Shown here: positions 47,001-59,000 of the stretch, piece after piece
Layout: each line of letters opens with the position of its first letter
Numbering within the stretch: position 1 is the first letter of the stretch
Assembly: GCA_020736575.1 (NCBI GenBank)
Contig: JAGPYM010000004.1
Coordinates: forward strand, 2,914,001 to 2,978,000
Direction: 5' to 3'
DNA length: 64,000 bases
From: Thelonectria olida
Taxonomy: Eukaryota; Ascomycota; Sordariomycetes; Hypocreales; Nectriaceae
Notes under the pieces: generated by a model
What the model was told of the DNA's origin: nothing
What the model saw: the letters and a program-made list of their open reading frames with translations, nothing else
The model's database searches: none
Program-made: the position numbers and the translations under genes

Positions 47001-50000
47001 ATTCATATGCCAGTCTGGCACGTGTGTTGTTGGATGCGATACTAGCTCCGACTGCGACGTCGGACAAACTTGCCGCCAAGGGAAATGCTTCGAAAGCTGC
47101 TCGACGGATGCCGACTGCTCAGCAGGCCAGACGTGCGACTCTGGAGCTTGTGTCATCCCTTGCTCATCAAACGAGGAGTGTGACGGTAATCAGGCTTGTT
47201 CGTCATCGGGAATTTGCATAGAGGGAGGCTGTTCGGATGACAATGACTGCAGTGTTAACCAGAGCTGTGTCGAGGGAACTTGCACTTCTCTTCCGAGTTC
47301 GTTATCCACGAGCACAGGAGGGAGCGCTTCGACTTCAACCAGTAACTCCGGGACTGGGCCTGCTACTGACCCAACTGGGGCGGGCTCCTCAACCACTGAT
47401 AGCGGTATCATCGTCGATGCTGGCTCAACTGTCCCTGCTTTAGGAAGCTCTTCCGGGACCGCTTCTGGCACTGATTCCGGGGCCGCTGGCACGGGAGCTA
47501 GCTCTTCAACAACTGGCGAAAACCTCAGTGGTAGCTCTTCATCAACTATCGTAGCTGGAGTAGGTTCGTCGACCACCGGCACAACTACTTTGTCGTCAAC
47601 TGGTGGCGGTGACGGCGGAGCCATTTCAGACGCGGGCTCCACAGTTGGTACCTCAGGCACAACGGCTTCAGCGGCCAGCTCCGCTATTGGTTCAGGTGTC
47701 GAATCTTCTACTGCAACGGAAACTAGCTCCTCTACTGGGACTTCAAATGCTGGTGGTGGAGTCATCTCGGACGCGGGCTCTACAGTTGGCAGCTCAGGCA
47801 CTATAACTTTAGCGGCCAGCTCCGCTGTTGGTTCAGTTGTCGAATCTTCTCCTACTGCAACGGAAACTGGCTCCTCCACGGGGACTTCAAATGCTGGTGG
47901 TGGAGTCATCTCGGATGCGGGTTCGACTGTTAGCAACTCAGCAGGTGGTTCAGGTTCTGGCTCTGAGGCCATCTCTTCGAATACCGCAACAGAAGCTGGC
48001 GCTTCGACAACCGAAACTTCGACTGGGACTTCTAATGCTGGCGGTGGAGCTATCTCGGACGCGGGCTCTACGGTTGGAAGTTCAGACTCGACTTCAGGTG
48101 CTGACTCCGGTTCTGGCTCCGAGGCCATCTCTTCAAATACCGCAACAGCAGCTGGCGCGTCAACAACCGAAACTTCGACTGGGACTTCCAATGCCGGTGG
48201 TGGAGCTATCTCGGACGCGGGCTCTACGGTTGGAAGTTCAGACTCAACTTCAGGTGCTGACTCCGGTTCTGGCTCCGGAGCCATCTCTCCCACTAGTGCA
48301 ACGGAAACTAGCTCTCTAGCATCTGGGATTCCCATTGCGACGCCAACCAGCACTTCAACTGATGGTGGCGGAGCTATCTCTGATGCTGGCTCGACTGTTA
48401 GCAATACAGACGCGGCTTCCGAAGGCACGGGTGTTGGAGCCTCATCGGATACTGCAGATTCCGCGTCTTCTTCCACACCAGCCATTGGATCTGGGTCCTC
48501 AGCCACTGGCACGGGGACTCAGTCTTCAACTAATGATGATGGCGGCGCCATCTCAGATGCCGGCTCAACGGTCAGTCCGGGCAGCAACGGAGAGACAACT
48601 CCAGGCGGCAATGCAGGGACAAGTTTCTCGCCTACGACAGGACAGACAAGCGCTTCAAATACTGAGCTAGGGGCAAGCGATTCTACGCCCGCACAAGAGA
48701 CTGGATCTGAGAGCCGGCCCGTAGACAACACTTCTCCCTCCGCGACAGATGTGACCTCTGGCGGTGGTAATATCTCAGATGCTGGGTCTACCGACGCTGG
48801 GTCTACAGATATTGACGGTACGGCTGGCGGCGCAGAAACGACATCGGGACTCAGCACTTCTGCATCCACAGAGCTGACGGGTAGCGAGAACACATCAGGG
48901 GAAACCGAGTCCCCCATCGCGACCAATACGGACAGTACGCCTGGAGGAGGAGGTATTTCAGAAGCTGGCTCTACAGAAAGCGATGCTACGGGCCTTGGTG
49001 AAGAAACAACTCCCGGGGCAAGCGACTCTACACAGGCACAGGAGACCATCACTGGAGCTACGCAAACAGACAACACTCCTCCCATTGCAGTCACTACGAC
49101 TACCGCTACTCGCGGCGGTGTTATTTCAGACGCTGGATCTACAGATACCAGCAGTACGACCGCTGGTGCAGAGATAACCTCAGGGACGAGTGACTCCATG
49201 TCCGGCGAGCAGACCGGCTCTGAGAACACACCAGGAGAGAACACTTCTCCGACTGCTACTACCGCCGGGGGAGATATTTCAGAAGCCGGATCTACAGACA
49301 CGAGTGGTACGGCGGCTGGTGCGGGCACGACCCCAGGCGGCGAGCAGACTGGTTCTGAGAACACACCAGGAGGGAACACTTCTCCGACTGCTACTAGTAC
49401 CGCCGGTGGCGGAGCTATTTCAGACGGCGCTGGCTCTACAGGCACAACGTCTACAACTCGTGGTTCAACTACCGCCCCAGGAGGAGGCACGCCAGGAGAA
49501 AATACTTCTCCTACCTCAACGAGTACTATACCTGGTGGGGGGGCTATATCAGATGCAGGCTCTACCGACGTTGATTCTACTGCCGGCAGTTCCACTGATA
49601 CTAGCTCCGCGGCCGGCGGTGCCGAAACGACTCCCGGAGAGAGCACAACAGGTATGCCAAACTCGTCACCTCATTTGCCTCACACCTAACCTTGACGTCA
49701 ACTTAGATAATGCTATCCCCGTTAGCGAAACTACTACCCCAGGCAGCGAAGTCTTTTCAGAAGCAGGGTCTACTAATATTGGGCCTACTGATACTGAATC
49801 TTCCGCCAGTGGAGTGGAATCAACTCCAGGAGCAGGCTCGTCAAGTGGAAATGCTCCTCCCACTGATACCACCACTACTCCCGGCGGCGGGGCTATTTCA
49901 GATGCTGGGTCTACGGACAGCAGTTCTACTGGTAGTGGCACTACATCCGGCGACGTAGAAACTATTCCAGTAACGAATACCGGGCTGAGCTCAACAAACT

Positions 50001-53000
50001 CTGCAGAAGACACGAATTCTTCTGCTACAGAGGAGGACGCAACCCCCACAACCTCGAATACTAACGCTGAAACTAGTTCATTATCTACTAACGAAGGATC
50101 GAGCTCTTCTCGCACCACAGAGGAAACCGGGCCTTCCAATACACCCACGAATACCTCACCTGGTGGGGGGGTCATTTCAGACGCTGGATCTACTAACACT
50201 AATGCCCAGACTTTTACTGAAGAGTCAAGCTCAAGCAGTGAAGGCGGAGCAAGATCCTCGACAGTCGGTGGAGGCTCAAACACTCCCAACACGCCATCCG
50301 ACACGACTCTCGATACTACGCCAAGTGCTCCGACCCAAACATTTGCTCCGGGATGCGTATCAAGCGACCAATGCAGTACTGGAAATATTTGCCAGGAAGG
50401 CAGGTGTACCTGTGATACGATCGCAGACTGCGAATCTGGAGAGAAGTGCGAAGATGGACTTTGCGTTGCTGGTTCCATCTGCGACATTGACGAGCAGTGC
50501 GGTCCTAACGGGCTTTGCCTGGTTGGCATTTGTGTGATCATCGGTGGCCAATCGACAACGAATACAGTTACAGACAATACCGCTTCCAACACGGAGACTC
50601 CCTCAGCTTCAGGCTCAAGTCGATCTGCCCCGGGAGAAGCCACCTTCTCGACAACTGCTTCAGCGACGCCAGGAGACACCTCTTCGGATGTCGCGACTGA
50701 AAGCTCGCTTAGCGGATCCGGCGAGACCAACACCGAAGACAACTCTTCGACTCCTGGCGGAGGAGTCATTTCAGATGCCGGGTCCACCGTTACTGAAGAG
50801 ACTACGGGAGGCGCTGGTTCATCAAACTCTGGGGCAGTAAATACACCCCAAGAATCATCCACCCTGGCTTCTGAGACGAATGGCACTGGAAGCCTGACAA
50901 CCTCTACGAGGACTGGGGACGGTACCCCTCAAGGAACTCGCGCAGGCACAACTTCAGAAATCACATCACAAGCTACAGCAACCTCTGGAGGTGAGAGTGA
51001 TTCCACCTCTTCTAGGGGCGACATCTCCGACGCTGGTTCTACCGACGTCGACTCATCCTCTACTGCGCCCGGAAATAACCCGTCCGTTGAGTCGACGCAA
51101 ACAGACACGAGTGGTGCAGTGACTGAGACTGGTCTCAACTCCACCGGGGATGATGATTCTACTGATGGGTCTACTATTGCTCAATCTACCAACCAAACTG
51201 AGCAGCCAGAGCCTTCCACAACGCAAGAAGGCAATACGCCGGTCGACACCACCCCAACAGGAACGCCTATAGAAACGAACTCAGCAGACCAGACTGATTT
51301 GACTGCTACTGGAGGTGATATTTCTGATGCCGGTTCAACCGATATCGACTCAACTGCTACAACATCTGGACAGAGAACACCAAATGAGACCGCGCCCACC
51401 GGAACCGCTACGCAGTCAGCTCCAGATGGGACCGATCTCACTTCTAGCGGAGGTAGCATCTCCGACGCTAGTTCAGTCGACGCCCGTTCTACTGATCAGA
51501 CCGATCTCACTTCTCGTACTGACAACATATCTGGTGCTGCCTCAACGGACATTGACGCAACGCAATCTCTCACTACACCAGGGCAGAATACACCAGTCGA
51601 GACTACATCCACAGACCTGACTTCAACTCCCGCAGATGAGACTGATCTTACCTCTGGGGGAAACATTTCAGATGCTGGATCCACGGATGTTGACGCTACC
51701 GAGCAGACGACTGGACTTTCTACGCCATCAGGGCAAAATACCCCTGGCGGGACTTCACCTGGCGAGACTTCTATTAGTGGTAGCGATATCTCGGATGCTG
51801 GTTCAACCGTTCCTGTTTCAACACCAGTGCCGTCTAGAGGAAGCACGGCCGGAGAGACGTCAAATGCTGAAGACACCTCTCGTGTAGATACAACGCCTAC
51901 CGAAGAAACATCTTCAACCTCGGGCGTCGACAGTATATCTAATGCGGGTTCTACCGATTCCGACTCGAACATTACACCTACACAACCCGAAACCACACCC
52001 GGCGGGACGTCTTCTCAACAGTCAAACGTGCTTAACGGATCTGCTACCGAGACAACTTCTACCGAGGAAACCTCGTCATCTCCTGCTCCCAGTGGTAACA
52101 GCCCAACACAGACACCCCCCGCACAATCCGCGTCATCTACAACTGACGGAGGTGCGTTTTCAGATGCGGGGTCTACCGACACGGGTGCTGGCGGCACGGG
52201 AGATTCCACAACTGAAGAGACAACCCCAGGCGTGACACCTTCAGTACAAACAACTCTGGTAGTAGACACATCGTCTACAACTGAGGGAGGTGATGCCCCT
52301 GATTCTGCTTCCTCAAGCACTAGTGCCGGTGGTTCTGGAGACACGGCGACCCCAGGCGTGACTCCTCCAACACAGACAACTTCAGTAGAAGAGACGTCGT
52401 TTACAACTGAAGGAGGCGATGTTCCTGGTTCTTCTTCTACAGGCACTGGGGCTGGAGGTGCGGGAGATACGACAACTACAATAGCGACCCCTCCTGTAGC
52501 AGAGAGCTCATCAACTACTGATGGAGGTAATATTTCGGACGCTGGATCTTCGTTCACAGATGGGGAAGACACAACTGCCACTCTTGAAGACTCAACACCT
52601 ATCGAGACGATTCCGAATACTGCTGAATCGACTCCCATTGCGACACCCCCTTCAGGAGGGACGTCGTCTACTGATAATGGAGGTGCCATATCGGAGGCTG
52701 GTTCTACAGTTACCGACGTCGAAGATACTGCGACCACCGGTCGAGATTCGACGCGTATCCAGACAATTCCGGAAGAAACGACACCAGGAGCAACAATCAC
52801 CGTCAGCACCAGCTCAACCGAGACACCGCCAGTAGGCACGGGTACGAACGCCATCTCATCCGAGACCACTGGGGACAACAACTCAACGCCGACTCCTAAT
52901 GCCCCTTCGGACACCACTTCCATCAGGAACCCGACCGGAACCACGCCTGGGGAGCCTGGCGAGGATTCGAGTTCTTCGACTACTGAAGGTAATATTCCCA

Positions 53001-56000
53001 GCGATGGCACCACCATTACAGCCACGGAAAGTCTTGCAGAGTCGACATCTGAGGCATCGGCGCCTGGGGAAACTCCTATTGTGATTATTTCCCTTTCTAT
53101 CGGTGGCGGAGCAACTTCCAACGACGGGTCGACCCTGACAAGCACGAATGATCCAGTCGAGACCGTCCCTGGAGAAACCCTCTCTGAACAGACGACTCCA
53201 GGAGCGATTACCTCTGAAGGAGGCAATATCTCAGACGCTGGGTCGACCGTGACCAGCCCAGGAGGGTCCTTTGAGACCACTTCTGAACAGAGCGCGCCAG
53301 GACAGAGCACACCTGCACAGGGGAGCTCTTCTTCCACTAGCCAGGGGGATATATCGGATGCCGGGTCGACGTCGACTACTACTCTAAACGAGTCGATTGA
53401 CACTAGTACACTACAACAAAACACGCTAGGACAGCAAAGCTCTTCTGCCACTGGTGGTGGTGCGATTTCAGATGCCGGATCGACTGTGACTAGTTCAGAC
53501 GTGCCGATTGGGTCTACTGCACCAGGGCAAACCACACCAGGGCAACAGAACTCTTCCCCTACTAGTGGTGGTGCTATCTCAGATGCCGGATCGACTGTGA
53601 GTAACCCAGACATCGATACCACCCCGGGACAAGGCACAACGGGACAGAGCACACTAGGGCCGGATGGTTCTTCGACATCTCGAGACGGCGATATAACGGA
53701 CGCTAGCTCGACATTGACCAGTCTAGATGAACCGACTGAGACTGCTTCGATAGGACAGAGCACGCCTGGACAGGAGAACCCTTCTGCGACCGGCAGCGGC
53801 GATATCTCAGATTCCATCTCGGCAATTAGTAGCGAAGATGTATCGATTAACACCACACTTGGAGAGTCCACACCTGGAGGAATAACACCAGGTGGGAATA
53901 CTGTGGGGGCGACTTCTCCTACAACCGATGATGGTGTCATTTCTGATGCTGGCTCAACGGTCAACGATGACTCCTCAACCACAGAAACTCCAGCCCCCCC
54001 TACACAGACTTCAGGAGTTTCTTCAAGTATTTCGGATAATGGTTCAGAAACCCCAGTGGACACTGGGTTCTCGACACCATCGTCTGAAACAAATGGGGTG
54101 GGTAGTTCTTTAACTACAGGAGTCGAGTCCCCTAGCACTCCTGATAACACTTCTGGAGGAGCATCTTCGTCAGCTGAACCTATCAACACCGGATCTCTAA
54201 GTACTCCTACCAACACGCCTGCAGGCGAGTTCTCCCATACAATACTAACCTAAATACTGATCTTAACACTAACATCTCGAATTTTGTAGAGACTGAACCT
54301 GCGCCTGCTTCCACAAGCACAGTAGGAGAACAACCATCATCTACAGATGTCGGGGAGACTGCCTCTGCTGGAACTCTCACCAATACTCCTGGACAAGGGG
54401 CCTCTTCAACAGGAGATGGAGGGAACATTTCAGATGCCGGCTCTGCCCTCACCAATGGCCAAACTAGTACGGGAGCCAGCCCGACAGCAGAGACGGACTC
54501 TCCAGGCACCCCTATAAACACATCCGAGGACCAATCCACCGCGAGTGGAGCTTCTGAAAGCCAGTCTTCAGGGACGCCTACGAACACCCAAGGTCAGGAA
54601 TCTTCACTTGGAGCTACAGAAACCGAGCCCCCAGGAACGCCAGGAAGAGAGTCATCTACAAGCAGTGCCGCTCACACCGACAACTCCTTCACGAATACAG
54701 GCGTTAATGGAACCCCTGGAACCACCACGCCAGGCGTCACTGGGTCAACCCCAGGTGACGGGAATATCTCAGACGCTGGGTCCACTATTAGCAATACAGC
54801 AGTGAGCCCTGGGACGGAGACCTCTGGAAGTGCGAGTGATTTGACCGAGAGCTCCGGTACAGACGGGACTGCCACGGAGACTCCAAGTGCACAACCCCCC
54901 GGCGACGATACAACGGGACCTAGCAATGTTGGGACCGACACTACAATAAATACCTCTTCTACCCTAGGTGGGGATATATCAGACGCCGGGTCGACAGTCA
55001 CACATACGGCAGCGACCGGAGTGGAAACTACGCCAAGAGGGACCGATAACACGCAAACCCCGAGCCAAGATACGACAGAGACTGCGAGTACTGAAACAGA
55101 CAGGGCTCAAAGTAGCTCTTCTTCGCCAAGCGACGGCAATATCTCGGACGCCGGTTCTTCGATCGATGACACATCAGCAACTCCTCAACAAACCACTCTG
55201 ACGAATACTAGGACCGAAAACACGCAAACCCCTGGGCAGAGCACTACCAGTGCTGGCAGCAGTAGAATCGATAGTGCCGAGAGTAGTTCTACTACCCAAG
55301 GTAGCGTTGTGGACAACTCTTCGCTCACTACTAGACCGGCGACTCCCACAGGAGGAAGCATTCCTACAGACTCGCAGACCAGCAACACACAAGGTCCGGG
55401 CCAAGACACTACCGAAATCAGCGACACCGGAACAGAGAGTCCGGTAACAGAGACTTCTACTCCAGGCGGCGCCATTTCAGATGCTGGCTCTACCGTCATT
55501 GACACAGCAGTTACTCCCGGGGGCGAGACTGCAACTGACACGAATGCCGCGCCGATCCAAACCACCACGCAAACTGGGGGCCAAGGCACTATCGACAACA
55601 GTGGCACTGAAACAGGGAGTCCTCTGACGGGCGCATCTACTCCAGGCGGCGACATTTCGGGTTCTGGGTCGACCATCATCAACACGGAAGTTACTCCCGG
55701 AGGTGAGACTCTTACTGCCACGAATGCCACGCCGACGCAGACTAGCAACACGCAGACTCCAGGCCAAGGCACTACCGACAACAGCGGTACCGAAACAGAC
55801 AGTTCTGGACCTGGTGCCTCCACTCCAAGTGGCGGCGATATTTCGGATGCCGGCTCTACTGTGATTGACACAACGGTCACGCCCGGAAGGGAAACTCGTA
55901 CTGGCACGGGTACCACGAGCATGCAAACTGGTGATACGGAAACCAATAGTGACAACACGGCCGGAACCGACTCGTCTACTCCGGCCAGTGGTGACGTTTC

Positions 56001-59000
56001 GGACACTAGCTCTGCTATCACTAACACGGCGGTCACACCCGGAGGCGAGACTCGTACCGGCACGGAAACTGCGCCTACGCAAACTGGCGATGCAGAAACC
56101 TCTGGTGAGAATAATACCGGAACGGCAAGCTCTTCGACTCCAGATGATGGAAACATCTCCGATGCCGGTTCCACTATCCTCAGCACGGCAGTGACTCCGG
56201 GAGGTGAGACTACTGGCACCGCGCTCACACAAACTGGCGAGAATACTACAGATATAGTGGCCTCTTCCACTCTCAGCAATGGCAACATTTCAGACGCTGG
56301 CTCTACGGTCACGGACACGGCAGTGACTTCAGGGGGCGAGACTACTGGCACGGATGCCACGCCTGCACAGTCTAGCGAGGCGCAGACCTCTGGCAACAAC
56401 ACTCCAGGAACTGAAGCTTCTTCCAACTCAGGTGACGGCAGTATTTCCAATGCTGGCTCAACCGTCACTAATACGGCGGGAACACCAGGGGGCGAGGCTA
56501 CTAGCACGGATGCCACGCCTGTACAAACCGGCGAGACGCAAACCTCTAGGGACAGCACTCCTGGCACTGGAGTATCTTCAAACCCCAACAGCAGCAACAT
56601 CTCAGATTCTGGCTCTACTATCAATACTGCGGTGACTCCAGGGGGCGAGGCTACTAGCACAGATGCAACGCCTATACAGTCCAGCGAGGCCCAAACCTCT
56701 GGCAACAACACTCCCGGAACTGGAGTATCTTCCAATTCAGACGGCGGCAATATCTCAAATGCTGGCTCTACTATCGATACTACCGGAGCCCCAGGAGGCG
56801 AAACCTCTGAAACAGATGCCACTCCTACAGAAAATAGTAATACTCAAACTGGAACGGGCGATACTTCGACAGATAGCGCCAACACAGTATCTCCGACACA
56901 GAGCAACATTTCGAATGCCAGCTCTTCCGGCACAGCGAATCCTACTGGAACCAATACCACGCCCGCGGATGCAACTGATACGCAAACTCCCGGTCAGGGC
57001 ACAACCAGTGCAAATGGCTCTTCCACCCTAGGCGGTGGAGAAATATCAGATGCTGGCTCGACCGACACAGCAGCCACTCCTGGAACGGATGTGACTCCTG
57101 CAACTGGCAATACACAAATATCTGGTCAGAATACCAATGGCGGTGGGAGTGCTTCGGTGAGTGATTCGACAACCACTCCCGGAACAAATCAATCCCCCGC
57201 CGCCACTGGGAATACACAAACTCCTGGCCAAGACACGACCGGTGCTGGCGGCTCTTCCACAAGCGACACGGCAGCAACTCCCGGAACCAATGCCGATCCT
57301 ACTGGTACTGGAAACACGCAATCTCCTGGCCAGAATACGGGCAGCGCCGAAGGCTCTTCGTTGCCCAGTTCCATTGATACAGCAACTGCAGCCGCCACTT
57401 CTGAAACAAATGCCACGCCCACGGGCACTGCGAATACCCAAACTCCTGGGCAGGGTACAACCAACGACACTGGCTCATCGACACCAGGTGGCGGAGATAT
57501 GTCCGAAGCTGGTTCTACTATCGTTAGCACCACGTCCCCTGGTACGGATGCCACGCCCACGAACACTGATAATGCGTCAACTTCTGGCCAAGACTCTACC
57601 AGTGCCAGCAACGCGTCCACTCCAGGCGGCGGAAACATTTCAGACGCTGGCTCGACTATCACCGAAACTGCGACGACTGTTGGCACAGCTACCACTCCCG
57701 GAAATCCCAGCAATGTCCAACCTTCCAGCGAGGGTAGTGAGACGGGATCTTCCACTCCGGGAGGTAATGATACTTCTAACACCCAGTCTGCAAGTACCGT
57801 CACGGTAGCGACACCTGGTACCCAAACCACTGGGCTAGGGACTGTCGGCGGTGAGTCATCTGGCTCGCCAAACGGTACTCCCACGGATGTAACCGCTTCA
57901 AATTCTCCCGATAGCACTAGAACCGATGCTTCAGAGACTGGCCCTTCTACTCCGGACGGCGGCGACATTACGGATGCCGGTTCTACCGATATTGACACGA
58001 CTGCAACTGCGGGCACGGAAACAGGTGGGACTGATACAGACGGCAACGAAACACCTGCCACGCCGAATACCACTCCTTCTGGGGCCTCCGGATCAGATAC
58101 TCCCGGAACCGAGACAATGGGAACCGAGACCACGGAGTCTGGTGTTCCAACTCCGGGTGGTGGAACTGCTTCAGATGCTGGTTCGACTGGATCGAGCACT
58201 CAAGCTGCCACTGTGGAAACTATCTCTTCCACTCCGAATGGCGGACTTAGTTCTACTGCAAACCCAACTGAATCGAATACCCCAGGCGCAACGTTAGGTA
58301 CTAGCTCGTCGACCGCAGGTGATGGGAGTACTTCAGAAGCAGTATCAACCGCATCGAATACTCTAGCTGCAACTCCGGGTGGCAGCTCGGCGACCACAGC
58401 TGGCGGAAATATCTCAAATGCCGGATCGACCGACCCTAATACGCAGGCTACAGCTTCAGACAGCGGCTCATCAACCCCAGGAGAAGGCACCATTTCAGGT
58501 ACTAGCTCAAGCGGACCAAACACTTCCACTACCGGCCCAGAAAGCAGCCTTACGACACCAGGGGGTGGTACCATTTCAGGTGCCGGTTCAACTAATTCGA
58601 ACACTGTAGCTACAACTCCTATCGCATCGACGCCTAATGACGCTACCATATCGGATGCCGGTTCAACCCGATCTAACAACCCGGATACCACCCCGGGAGG
58701 TGGCTCTATCTCGGACGCTGGCTCCACGGAGTCGAGCACCTCAGGTGCGGCTTCAGTCTCATCGACTCTAGGTGATAGAACAAATTCAGATGCCAGCACA
58801 GCCCAATCTAATACCCCTGATACGACACCAGGAGGTGGCTCGATCTCAGACGCGGGCTCAACTGATTCGAACTCCGGAGCCACAACCCCTGCCGGATCAA
58901 CAACCAGTGACAGGACCATCTCAGATGCCACCTCAGTCCAGTCCAACACCCCGGATACAACACCAGGAAGTGGCGCGATCTCAGATGCCGGTTCTACCGA

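Noticed and set aside
52015..54216. 733-codon minus-strand ORF with VEPASEI repeats
   Set aside because: It is antisense to the stalk and mirrors the sense motif. The sense strand has the signal peptide, splice sites and Cys modules that fit it.
54201..54289. Alternative GT donor for the second intron of the giant gene
   Set aside because: The phase fits, but TAA/GTACTC is a poor donor compared with CAG/GCGAGT 24 bases later. Kept only as the alternative to test.
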